DNA from: Pyropia haitanensis
Taxonomy: Eukaryota; Rhodophyta; Bangiophyceae; Bangiales; Bangiaceae
NCBI GenBank assembly: GCA_008729055.1
Contig: SDUX01000120.1
Location: 1-28,777 of the forward strand
Length of the DNA stretch: 28,777 nucleotides
Direction: 5' to 3'
Part shown: positions 7,769 to 16,942 of the stretch, one piece after another
Numbering within the stretch: the stretch's first letter is position 1
Layout: every line of letters begins with the position of its first letter
Position numbers and translations under genes: made by a program
Notes under the pieces: generated by a model
Databases searched by the model: none
What the model saw: only the letters and a program-made list of their open reading frames with translations
Told to the model about the DNA's origin: nothing

Positions 7769-9004
7769 CTAGTCTTCCCCTAAACCGCGCTGACTGGCAA
7801 CGCGGCGGCGCTCCTTTTCGCATCGCCGTGACCTTGTTGTCATACGTACCAATGGACCTCCCCGGTCAGACTTGCCAAAGAGCCCGCCCCGCTGCAGCCA
7901 GACACCGCCTTCCTCAAAACTCACACGGTGATACATAGCACTGGGCGACAGGCAGAGGACGGTGACAATCTCACCATTCTTTACCCTTTCGCGCGCCGCT
8001 TCCATGTCTTTTGCTAGGCTGATAGGGCGCGACCGGACCATAACTGATGGGCGTTGCTGGGCTGGAAAGCGCTTGAAAGGTTCAGAAGACCTCTTTGCCA
8101 GTTTCGCAGGAAGAATTGCGCGCGATTGACCCTCGACGTATCCTGCCTCCAACCGCGCCATTAACCGCCGGACATCACGCGGCTCCAACCCACCGCTGAC
8201 CATATGGCGCAGCAACCGGTGGCGTTCTTCCTGCTTGATCCGCTTCCAATGCAGCGGGCGTTCTGTGTCAACGATATGCTTGCGCTGGAAAACCGCCCAA
8301 CTGGCACCGATGTCAAAAAGATCCTTGGGCACTCGATTTCTTGCCCGCAGTGCATTTGCCGCAAACCCGTGATGCACTTCGGCCAGGGGAACAAGCGCTG
8401 TGGCATGTCCCGACCGTGACAGGCGCACGTTCAGGTCGGTCTCATCAAGGTAGTAGTGGTATGCCGGATCAAAGCCCCCCAGTTGCACCAAAACGTTTCG
8501 CCGGAACGCCATATTGGTGCCTTCGGTCTTGATCGCGCGACCCTTCGGCGGATGCAACACGGTAGATTTCGTTTCATGAACATCCAGCGGGATAGAAGCC
8601 CCGAACCGGTCAATGCTGCGGGCCTTCCATTGAAACGAGATGCCATTGCGCCCACGGACAAAACCGCCCATCGCAGCAACTTCGCTTTGCACGACAGGCG
8701 CCACGAGGTAACGCAGCCATTGCGGCTCTGGCACAGCGTCATCATCAATGAATGCCACAACCTCTCCGGCGGCGCGTTCAATGCCCAGGTTGCGCGCGGC
8801 AGAGATGTTTGCTTCATCAAAGGGCACAAGTTTCAGATCATCAGCGAAAGGCTGGCTCTTGGCCGCCGCAATTCCCGCAGGATCAGCCACGACAATGATT
8901 TCAAACGGGTCGTATTGCAGTTGGGACAGGCCTGTCAGGCAGCGCTTCAACTCTTCCGCACGGCCACGGCTGACAACAACAACGCTGACCGGAATGCCCG
9001 TCAT
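7769..9004 (-). CDS. Glycosyltransferase family 2
   Basis: A 411-residue GT-A glycosyltransferase. 'VSVVVVSRGRAEELKRCL' (6-23) is the GT2 nucleotide-binding start. 'ANISAARNLGIERAAGEVV' leads to the DXD-type motif 'FIDDDAVPEPQW' (85-96), and 'YYLDETDLNVRLSRSG' (184-199) carries the ED-type catalytic-base region common in rhamnosyl- or galactosyl-transferases. The last 200 or so residues are a basic extension outside the core fold. Its ATG overlaps the kdsB TGA (ATGA). It could be involved in building the polysaccharide near its reducing end, since it sits beside kdsB, but this is a guess from position. Confidence 0.85.
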   Translation of the reverse strand: MTGIPVSVVVVSRGRAEELKRCLTGLSQLQYDPFEIIVVADPAGIAAAKSQPFADDLKLVPFDEANISAARNLGIERAAGEVVAFIDDDAVPEPQWLRYLVAPVVQSEVAAMGGFVRGRNGISFQWKARSIDRFGASIPLDVHETKSTVLHPPKGRAIKTEGTNMAFRRNVLVQLGGFDPAYHYYLDETDLNVRLSRSGHATALVPLAEVHHGFAANALRARNRVPKDLFDIGASWAVFQRKHIVDTERPLHWKRIKQEERHRLLRHMVSGGLEPRDVRRLMARLEAGYVEGQSRAILPAKLAKRSSEPFKRFPAQQRPSVMVRSRPISLAKDMEAARERVKNGEIVTVLCLSPSAMYHRVSFEEGGVWLQRGGLFGKSDRGGPLVRMTTRSRRCEKERRRVASQRGLGED

Positions 9005-9801
9005 TCAAGGCCCATTTTCGCCATCATAGACTCTATTTTTGGCACGTCCTCGGGGTTATTCAGCTCCCAGAACTCACGGCCCTTCGCCTCCACTTCAACG
9101 CAAAGGACCGCCCGGCCGTTTTCCATAAAGCGAAGTTGCTCCAAACCTTCCAGCTGCTCCAATGGTCCAACGGGCCAGGAAGGATAGGCTGCCAATGCGT
9201 CCGGACGATAACCATAGACTCCAACATGGTGAAACACCGGGGTGGGATCAGTCTCTGCATAGGGTTTTGAAGTGAACGGAATGACCTCTTTCGAGAAATA
9301 GAGCGCGCGGTTGTCTGCTGCAAAGACGGCTGTTGTGCCACCCACACGGTCCGCTTTTCGGTCTGCCAAAAGACTGTTGAGTGCAGCGCCATCACATCGC
9401 AGAACCGGGGTAGCGATTTCTGCCGTCGGCGCGTTCCTGAGACCTTGTACGAGACCTTCCACAAACCAATGCGGCGTCAGCGGTGCATCGCCCTGAAGGT
9501 TGACAACAATCTCGTAACCACCGCCCAGCGCATCATGTGCTTCAGCGCAGCGTTCCGTGCCGTTTGCACAGGTGGTTGAGGTCATCACGACCTCTGCCCC
9601 AAAGCCCTCGGCGGCATCCTTGATCCGGTCATCGTCTGTGGCAACCACCACTCGATCGACGCCGCCAACCCCGCAGGCGGCCAACCACGACCGTTCAATC
9701 AAGGACCGGGACACACCACTTGCCCCGCGCAATTCTGCCAGAGGCTTGCCCGGGTATCGTGCAGAGGCAAAGCGTGCAGGGATGACGATGAGGACCGACA
9801 T
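9001..9801 (-). CDS. kdsB: CMP-KDO synthetase (3-deoxy-manno-octulosonate cytidylyltransferase)
   Basis: Activates KDO (3-deoxy-D-manno-octulosonate) with CTP to CMP-KDO, used for lipopolysaccharide core and, in capsule loci, for a KDO linker. The 266-residue protein begins VIPARFASARYPGKPL (6-21), the family signature, and contains 'VVVATDDDRI' (51-60), 'CANGTERCAEA' (78-88) and 'VVNLQGDAPLTP' (99-110). The last normally reads QGDEP; here Glu is replaced by Ala next to the metal-binding Asp105. 'HHVGVYGYRPDAL' and 'LEQLEGLEQLRFMENG' also fit KdsB. It overlaps the cysQ stop (TGATG) and the GT2 start (ATGA). It might be a capsule-specific copy (KpsU-like) or the only KdsB of the genome; the window cannot tell. 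Confidence 0.9.
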   Translation of the reverse strand: MSVLIVIPARFASARYPGKPLAELRGASGVSRSLIERSWLAACGVGGVDRVVVATDDDRIKDAAEGFGAEVVMTSTTCANGTERCAEAHDALGGGYEIVVNLQGDAPLTPHWFVEGLVQGLRNAPTAEIATPVLRCDGAALNSLLADRKADRVGGTTAVFAADNRALYFSKEVIPFTSKPYAETDPTPVFHHVGVYGYRPDALAAYPSWPVGPLEQLEGLEQLRFMENGRAVLCVEVEAKGREFWELNNPEDVPKIESMMAKMGLE

Positions 9802-10598
9802 CAGGCAGGCTTCAAGTCAACAGATGGCGCATGCGCGATAAAGAAAGGATTGGCATACTCTGCCTTACCGTAAGTCAGCGGCCTGTGATCATCAAACCGG
9901 ACCACATCACCGCCCGCGCCCAGCAGCACCGCATGTCCTGCCGCTGTATCCCATTCCATCGTGCGACCCAGGCGGGGGTAGATGTCTGCCTCTCCCGTGG
10001 CGACAAGGCAGAACTTCAGCGAGGACCCGGCGCTGGTCATATCACGGACGTTGTACTTGTTGATGTAGTCATCGGTCGCCTGATCACGGTGCGACTTGGA
10101 TGCAACTACCATCAGGGCCGAATTGTCTGCGTTAGAGACCAATATTGGTGTCGTTTCTCCAATAGCGTCCTTGTTGAAATCCCCGGTTTCTTCGACGGAA
10201 GCCCCATCACCTTGTGTAAAGAACATCCGCCCTTTCGCGGGTGCGTAGACGACACCGTGGGTTGGTTTTCCATCTTCCACAAGGGCGATGTTCACAGTGA
10301 AATCCCCGCGGCGATGGATGAATTCCTTGGTACCGTCCAGCGGATCAACGATCAGAAAGGTGTGGCCCTGCGTGGCATGGGTCGCTGCCTGCTCCTCGGT
10401 CACCAGCATGACATCCGGAAATGCCTCGCGCAGACCGGCAGAAATGATGGCATCCGCCGCCTCATCCGCCGCAGTGACAGGACTGTCGTCAGACTTCGAT
10501 TTCACGTCGAAATCATCTTGACCATAGATCTCCATGATCCGGTCACCTGCTTCAAGCGATAGCTTGCGCATCACACTTACCAGTTTTTCGTAGTCCAC
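9801..10598 (-). CDS. cysQ: 3'(2'),5'-bisphosphate nucleotidase
   Basis: A cytoplasmic Mg-dependent phosphatase of the inositol monophosphatase superfamily that converts PAP to AMP, removing the inhibitory by-product of PAPS-using enzymes. Visible motifs in 265 residues: Glu68-Glu69 in 'LVTEEQA', the metal triad 'DPLDGTKEF' (85-93), and the second metal site 'WDTAAGHAVL' (216-225). The order and spacing match CysQ. The start is GTG at 10598 with AAGGA about ten bases upstream; no in-frame ATG is nearby. It is the first gene of the minus-strand polysaccharide run and is divergent from the kpsM-like gene (115-base gap). Its presence with a sulfotransferase suggests local PAP clearance. Confidence 0.93.
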   Translation of the reverse strand: MDYEKLVSVMRKLSLEAGDRIMEIYGQDDFDVKSKSDDSPVTAADEAADAIISAGLREAFPDVMLVTEEQAATHATQGHTFLIVDPLDGTKEFIHRRGDFTVNIALVEDGKPTHGVVYAPAKGRMFFTQGDGASVEETGDFNKDAIGETTPILVSNADNSALMVVASKSHRDQATDDYINKYNVRDMTSAGSSLKFCLVATGEADIYPRLGRTMEWDTAAGHAVLLGAGGDVVRFDDHRPLTYGKAEYANPFFIAHAPSVDLKPA

Positions 10599-10713
10599 GA
10601 GGGCTGCATCCTTGGCTTTTGTTGATCCGATGGTTGCGCCCTCTTATGCTGTGCAGATAACGGAACAGCAAGAATTCCGTGCGACGGTCGGTTTCAGACA
10701 AGGACAGCGGTGC

Positions 10714-11538
10714 ATGTTTCAATCTTCGCGAAAACCACAGGGCGGCCTGTCCTCGGCGCTGGCAATCGCGGAATTGGTTTATCATTCCGTTGTTCGCAGC
10801 GTACGCAAACAGCACAACAATGCCTTTGTGGCGATTGCCATGAACGTTATGCAGACGGTGCTTTTCGTTGCGGCCTTCTACTTCATGTTTTCCATTCTCG
10901 GTATGCGCAGCGCTGCGGTGCGCGGCGACTTTCTGATATACCTGATGACTGGCATCTTTTTGTATCTGACGCACATCAAAGCGATGGGTGCAGTCATGGG
11001 TGCCGAAGGCCCGGCCAGCCCAATGATGCAGCACGCCCCGATGAACACGATTGTGGCCATCCTGTCGGCGGCGGCTGGGTCACTCTATATTCAGGTGCTG
11101 TCACTTTTCCTGGTGCTTTTCGCCTATCACGTGGCCTGGACCCCTATTGAGATTGAGCAGCCGGTTGCGGCCTTTGGGATGATGCTGGTTGCTTGGTTCA
11201 CCGGTTGCGCGCTCGGCCTTTTGATGCTGGCGATGAAGCCCTGGTTTCCGTCTATCGTGGCGCTGGTTGCCATGGTCTATCAGCGGGCAAATATGATTGC
11301 CTCTGGTAAGATGTTCCTGGCGAACACATTGCCCGGCTACATGCTGTCGATGTTTGACTGGAACCCGCTGTTCCACGTCATCGACCAATCACGTGGCTAT
11401 GCCTTTATCAACTACAATCCGCGTTACTCTGATTGGGAGTATGCCTTCTGGATTGGCGTCGTCTGTCTGGTCCTTGGCCTGATGGGTGAATTCTACACCC
11501 GACGCCACGCCTCGCTCAGCTGGGAGGCGCGGCGGTAG
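10714..11538 (+). CDS. kpsM: KpsM-like ABC-2 polysaccharide export permease
   Basis: A 274-residue inner-membrane permease of the ABC-2 type with about six hydrophobic segments ('FVAIAMNVMQTVLFVAAFYF', 'FLIYLMTGIFLYLT', 'GSLYIQVLSLFLVLFAY', 'FGMMLVAWFTGCALGLLML' and two more near the C-terminus). The cytoplasmic N-terminus and 'WNPLFHVIDQSRGYAF' are typical of capsule and O-antigen exporters (KpsM/Wzm). I chose the ATG at 10714, preceded by AAGGA at suitable spacing; an in-frame reading from 10612 exists but adds 34 residues unlike the family. No ATP-binding partner (KpsT/Wzt) is in the window. It is divergent from cysQ, so it probably shares regulation with the biosynthetic operon. Substrate: presumably the polysaccharide made by that operon. 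Confidence 0.8.
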   Translation: MFQSSRKPQGGLSSALAIAELVYHSVVRSVRKQHNNAFVAIAMNVMQTVLFVAAFYFMFSILGMRSAAVRGDFLIYLMTGIFLYLTHIKAMGAVMGAEGPASPMMQHAPMNTIVAILSAAAGSLYIQVLSLFLVLFAYHVAWTPIEIEQPVAAFGMMLVAWFTGCALGLLMLAMKPWFPSIVALVAMVYQRANMIASGKMFLANTLPGYMLSMFDWNPLFHVIDQSRGYAFINYNPRYSDWEYAFWIGVVCLVLGLMGEFYTRRHASLSWEARR

Positions 11539-11586
11539 ACTTCGCTGGGCTGACACTCGATCAATCAGGGTCGAGCCTTCATGAAA

Positions 11587-11982
11587 CTACATGAACCAAC
11601 CGTCGGGTTTGCTGCCTTTCGCGGCTGCCAGTTCCTTACGCAGTGATGCCAACTGCTTTTCAAGCGTGCTGATATGCTGTTCTAGAAGTTTCACCCGGTT
11701 GGCCTGCCAGTTCTTCATCAGCTTGCTAAACTTCTTTTTGGACGCCTCCATGTCCTCCTTGGACACCTGCGACTTGGTTTTCATGGCACCGTTCATCTTG
11801 TCGACATCGCCGAGCAGACCGCCGACTAGACCTTCCAAAGCCTTCAAGCTGCCCCCCAGCTTCGTGACGAGGTTTTGCATCTCTGTTGTCGTTTTCAATT
11901 CTTTCCCGATCTTGCTCAGGAGCCCGGAGTTCTCTTTAGGATCAAGTGTTTCAAGAATCTTGAGCGCACCACCTATATTCAT
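11587..11982 (-). CDS. Hypothetical coiled-coil protein
   Basis: A 131-residue protein I do not recognise. It is hydrophilic, with a Gly-rich middle ('LGGSLKALEGLVGGLLGDVD', about 43-62) and a heptad-like Lys/Glu/Leu C-terminal half ('EQHISTLEKQLASLRKELAA'), which predicts a coiled coil. No signal peptide or membrane segment is seen. GAAGGA precedes the ATG at good spacing. A possible 34-codon ORF ends 18 bases upstream on the same strand, so the two may be co-transcribed downstream of alkB. It converges with the kpsM-like gene (48 bases between stops). Confidence 0.6.
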   Translation of the reverse strand: MNIGGALKILETLDPKENSGLLSKIGKELKTTTEMQNLVTKLGGSLKALEGLVGGLLGDVDKMNGAMKTKSQVSKEDMEASKKKFSKLMKNWQANRVKLLEQHISTLEKQLASLRKELAAAKGSKPDGWFM

Positions 11983-12000
11983 TTGTTTGTTCCTTCAAAA

Positions 12001-12105
12001 TCAGACACTGAAATCGCCATCGGGTGTAAGGGCGTTCAGCCCGATTTCCCGGTAGCGTTGCATGCGGAATGTGTCAAAAAATTGCCGATCCGCGATGCGC
12101 CCCAT
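12001..12105 (-). CDS. Candidate short ORF, 34 residues, function unknown
   Basis: Within the 176-base gap between alkB and the coiled-coil gene, one minus-strand frame reads like real protein: MGRIADRQFFDTFRMQRYRE followed by 14 residues ending in GDFSV. The same frame stays open upstream of the ATG back into the alkB 3' end (it includes KKFVDWESKLKDH) but offers no ATG, GTG or TTG there. The true product may therefore be longer with an unusual start, or its start may be hidden by a sequence error. It ends 18 bases before the coiled-coil gene. The balanced amino-acid composition is the only support. Confidence 0.35.
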   Translation of the reverse strand: MGRIADRQFFDTFRMQRYREIGLNALTPDGDFSV

Positions 12106-12158
12106 ATGATCTTTCAGCTTTGACTCCCAATCAACAAATTTCTTTAATTCGCAATGGG

Positions 12159-12755
12159 CTACGTTACGACGCGCAGTGTGAGATTGATCCGCCCGCCGCG
12201 CGGCAAGAGGGTCGAACTGCCAGCTCTGATCCGGTCCACGCCATGATAAGTCAGCCGCGCCTCACCGCCCATCAGAACCACATCTCCCGACTTCAGCCAG
12301 AGTTTTTCCGTCTTACCGCCGCGCGTGGCATTTCCGATCCGAAAAAGTCCATCATCACCCAGCGAAACGGACACCACCGGCCAAGAGAAGTCGGCCTCGT
12401 CCTTGTCCTGATGCATGCCCATCCGCGCTTCCGGTCCGTAGTAGTTGATAAGACAGCATTCCGGCATCCGGTCGAGCCCCGTGACCTCGCGCCAGATTGC
12501 CAAAATCTCGGGCGGAATCGGTGGCCAGGGACGCCCCGAGGGATGCGATTTGACGTATCGATAGCCTTTTCGATCCGAAAACCAGCCGTACGTCCCCGCG
12601 CCACTCATCCGCACCGACATTTGTTTGCCGTAAGGCGTGTCCGGTCGGAAAAGCGGCGCGACCTCGATCACCTCTCGGAGCCGCGCGAGGACTGTTTCCT
12701 GCCGGACCCGGTCGAGAAATCCTTCGTAAATTTTAAATCCGCGCAACGTCAGCAT
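12159..12755 (-). CDS. alkB: AlkB-family Fe(II)/2-oxoglutarate dioxygenase
   Basis: Oxidatively removes alkyl groups from damaged bases in DNA or RNA. With the start at 12755 the protein has 198 residues. It shows the AlkB core: 'CLINYYGPEARMGMHQDKDE' with the iron ligands His115 and Asp117, 'LMGGEARLTYHGVDRI' with the third ligand His171, and 'GGRINLTLR', the RxNxTxR element that binds 2-oxoglutarate. An in-frame ATG 42 codons further upstream (12881) exists. I prefer 12755 because the sequence after it (MLTLRGFKIYEGFLD) begins like roseobacter homologues and AGGGGGA lies just upstream. It is divergent from dnaK across 217 bases. Confidence 0.9.
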   Translation of the reverse strand: MLTLRGFKIYEGFLDRVRQETVLARLREVIEVAPLFRPDTPYGKQMSVRMSGAGTYGWFSDRKGYRYVKSHPSGRPWPPIPPEILAIWREVTGLDRMPECCLINYYGPEARMGMHQDKDEADFSWPVVSVSLGDDGLFRIGNATRGGKTEKLWLKSGDVVLMGGEARLTYHGVDRIRAGSSTLLPRGGRINLTLRVVT

Positions 12756-12830
12756 CTGCGTATTTCCCCCTGTCACCCGCGATTGCAGAAAATTCCCGAC
12801 AGAATCAGTGATTCTTGCCCGCCACGACGG

Positions 12831-12859
12831 TTGCAGCGCCCCAAGCCCCTCCTTATATA
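12831..12859 (+). promoter_or_regulatory. Candidate dnaK promoter
   Basis: TTGCAG (12831-12836) and TATATA (12854-12859, within CCTTATATAC) are separated by 17 bases in the alkB-dnaK divergent gap, about 113 bases before the dnaK ATG. The spacing is right for a sigma-70 or RpoH-type promoter, and the AT-rich -10 box stands out in GC-rich surroundings. Which sigma factor uses it cannot be told by eye. Confidence 0.4.
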
Positions 12860-12951
12860 CCCTCCGAACCGCTGAGGGCACGTTGCTTTCAGTGTCACCC
12901 TATCGGGGCAAGGGTGCCGTAACGGGCCTGCGCCTCGTGTCATCGCCTTGA

Positions 12952-14890
<1,939 letters not shown>

Positions 14891-14914
14891 ATTGCGTGTT
14901 TGGAACCACTGAGT

Positions 14915-14942
14915 GGGCCGGTCCGATTTGACGGGCCGGCCC
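14915..14942 (+). terminator. Stem-loop between dnaK and dnaJ
   Basis: GGGCCGGTCCG and CGGGCCGGCCC pair over 11 bases with one G-U pair, around the loop ATTTGA. It is a very stable hairpin 25 bases after the dnaK stop, but no T-run follows. It is better viewed as a partial terminator or mRNA-stabilising element that could set the DnaK:DnaJ ratio than as a full terminator. Confidence 0.55.
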
Positions 14943-14970
14943 TTCACGTTCCAGCAAAAGGATATGTTCC

Positions 14971-16121
14971 ATGGCAAAACGTGACTACTACGATGTGCTG
15001 GGCGTCGCCAAAGGGGCCTCCGCGGACGAGATCAAAAAGGGCTTTCGCAAAAAAGCGAAAGAACTGCACCCAGACCGCAACAAGGATAATCCAAACGCCG
15101 AGGCACAGTTCAAGGAAGCCAACGAAGCTTACGACGTTCTGAAAGACGCCGATAAAAAGGCGGCCTATGACCGATATGGCCATGCGGCCTTCGAAGGCGG
15201 CATGGGTGGCGGCCGTCCCGGCGGTGGCTTCGGTGGCGGTCAGGGCGATTTCTCCTCCGCGTTCTCCGATGTTTTCGATGACCTTTTCGGTGACTTCATG
15301 GGCCAGCGCGGTGGGGTGGCGGCGGACGCCGTGCCGCACGCGGCGCTGACCTGCGCTATAACCTGCGCGTCACCTTGGAAGAGGCGTTCTCGGGCCTTCA
15401 AAAATCCATCAACGTACCGACCTCCGTACAGTGTGACAGCTGCAACGGCTCTGGTGCTGAAGGCGGCGCGGAACCGACGACCTGCCCGACATGTTCCGGC
15501 ATGGGCAAGGTGCGCGCCCAGCAAGGGTTTTTCACCGTAGAGCGCACATGTCCGACCTGTTCCGGCATGGGTCAGATTGTCAAAAACCCCTGCAAGACCT
15601 GTCGAGGCGCAGGCCGAACCGAAAAAGAACGCTCGCTCAGCGTCAACATCCCTGCCGGTGTTGAAACCGGCACCCGTATCCGTCTTGGCGGAGAGGGTGA
15701 GGCAGGCATGCGCGGCGGACCGTCTGGTGACCTCTACATCTTCATCGAAGTCAAAGAGCACGATCTTTTTGAGCGTGACGGCCCAAACCTTTTCTGCCGC
15801 GTTCCCGTCTCCATGAGCACCGCAGCACTGGGCGGAAACATTGAAGTGCCGACCATTGACGGTGGCCGTGGACGCGTCTCCATCCCTGCAGGCAGCCAAT
15901 CTGGCCGACAGATGCGCTTGCGCGGTAAGGGCATGCCACCCCTGCGCGGAGGTGGTGTTGGGGACATGATCATCGAACTGGCGGTCGAGACACCGGTGAA
16001 CCTGACATCGCGCCAGAAGGAACTGCTCAAGGAATTCGAAGACCTGTCGTCTGAGAACAATCCCGAAAGCAAGAATTTCTTTTCCAGCGTGAAATCGTTC
16101 TGGGATTCAATGAAAGGCTGA
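14971..16121 (+). pseudogene. dnaJ: dnaJ (Hsp40 co-chaperone) read as broken by one frameshift
   Basis: DnaJ delivers clients to DnaK and stimulates its ATPase. The J domain is present ([20 protein letters not shown] at 33-35 in [10 protein letters not shown]), then a Gly/Phe-rich linker (about 73-113). In another frame follow the four zinc-binding CxxCxGxG repeats ([32 protein letters not shown]) and the C-terminal client domains ('[20 protein letters not shown]', '[12 protein letters not shown]'). The switch happens at the G-run 15313-15316: one added G would give 1,152 bases and 383 residues, normal for the family. As written, the first frame ends at 15540 and the second is open from about 15317. 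AAAGGA lies before the ATG. Same interpretation as dnaK: error more likely than decay. Confidence 0.95.
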
Positions 16122-16130
16122 TGTCTGGTC

Positions 16131-16148
16131 CGCGCCTACCGGCGCGGC
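16131..16148. terminator. Hairpin after dnaJ
   Basis: CCGCGCC and GGCGCGG form a perfect 7-bp stem around the loop TACC, ten bases after the dnaJ stop. No T-run follows. A second imperfect stem (16182-16189 with 16205-16212) lies further on, between the convergent dnaJ and exported-protein genes. Together they may end transcription from both sides. Confidence 0.45.
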
Positions 16149-16231
16149 AGGCCTTCCAATTGAATATCTGAAAACGTCATGGCCGGAGACCTTCATGACC
16201 GTACCTCCGGTCCGGCAGCCTGACCACTATC

Positions 16232-16810
16232 TTATTCAGCGATGGTGAGCGGCAGGTGGAACACCGCGTACTTCTTGGAGTTTTGGTCTCGCAATCTCAG
16301 GTACAGATCATAGGTTCCAATAACCATACCCGGAAAGGTCAGGGTAAGTTTGAGATAGAACTCTTTTGCCTTTGCACGCGCGGATTGGCTGACGCTCATC
16401 AGGTCCTGCTTTGCCACCACAACCTCACCGCTTGATTTTGCAACTTCGACATCCACTTGAAAGCCGAATTCAAATAGTCCGATGGCCAACTGCCCGTATC
16501 CGTAGCCCGCAGGCTCAACATAGATGACAAGCTTTTCATCTGGCCTAAAGACGCTGCCTTCTGATCTCTCTGTGTACTGACCGTATCCAGATGCTGCGTC
16601 CACATAGAGGACTTTCTCTATAAGAAGCGGGCCAATGTCCCATGCCAACTCCACCCCCTCTTCCATTCGCATAAGCGCCCCGCCAGGATCACCGTTGCGC
16701 AAGAGGTCCTCTGCCTCTGTCGCTTTGTCGACCAATGGTCCGGCGGCCAGCGGCGTACTCAGAGCGAGAAAGATCGAAATCAGTTTGAGGGTGTCGATAA
16801 GACGACGCAT
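16232..16810 (-). CDS. Hypothetical exported protein
   Basis: A 192-residue protein I do not recognise. It begins with a clear signal peptide (positively charged MRRLIDTLK, hydrophobic LISIFLALSTPLA, probable cleavage near AAG at 22-24), so it is probably periplasmic. The mature part has an alpha-helical start ('KATEAEDLLRNGDPGGALMR', reminiscent of a tetratricopeptide helix pair) and then a beta-rich region ('FRPDEKLVIYVEPAGYGYGQ', 'FGFQVDVEVAKSSGEVVVAK', 'FPGMVIGTYDLYLRLRD'), which resembles an immunoglobulin-like fold. There are no cysteines and no lipobox. It is divergent from radC and convergent with dnaJ. Confidence 0.65.
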   Translation of the reverse strand: MRRLIDTLKLISIFLALSTPLAAGPLVDKATEAEDLLRNGDPGGALMRMEEGVELAWDIGPLLIEKVLYVDAASGYGQYTERSEGSVFRPDEKLVIYVEPAGYGYGQLAIGLFEFGFQVDVEVAKSSGEVVVAKQDLMSVSQSARAKAKEFYLKLTLTFPGMVIGTYDLYLRLRDQNSKKYAVFHLPLTIAE

Positions 16811-16905
16811 GACTATGCCTTTCGTTTGAATGCAGCAAGCTGACCCGCCGAATGGTCATCCTGTCAAGTCAGAGCATCCTTAGGTCCCACCGGAGATTTC
16901 CGGGC

Positions 16906-16921
16906 TTAACCCTTCGCTAAC
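16906..16921. promoter_or_regulatory. CtrA-like site upstream of radC
   Basis: TTAA-CCCTTCG-CTAAC matches the alphaproteobacterial CtrA box (TTAA-N7-TTAAC) with one mismatch, and lies 22 bases before the radC ATG in the 132-base gap between radC and the divergent exported-protein gene. Single sites of this kind arise by chance, so confidence is modest. Confidence 0.3.
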
Positions 16922-16942
16922 CTAAACCGCGCACCGTGGGGC

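Noticed and set aside
10552..11034. Minus-strand ORF of 160 codons opposite the kpsM-like gene
   Set aside because: The plus strand gives a coherent membrane permease with a ribosome site; the minus reading is rich in His/Arg with no recognisable motif.
11539..11586. Terminator between the kpsM-like and coiled-coil genes
   Set aside because: Only a 5-bp CTCGA/TCGAG stem with a ten-base loop is visible and no T-run follows; too weak to list.
12069..12875. Long plus-strand ORF opposite alkB
   Set aside because: It is the antisense shadow of alkB; the minus strand carries the complete Fe(II)/2-oxoglutarate dioxygenase motif set.
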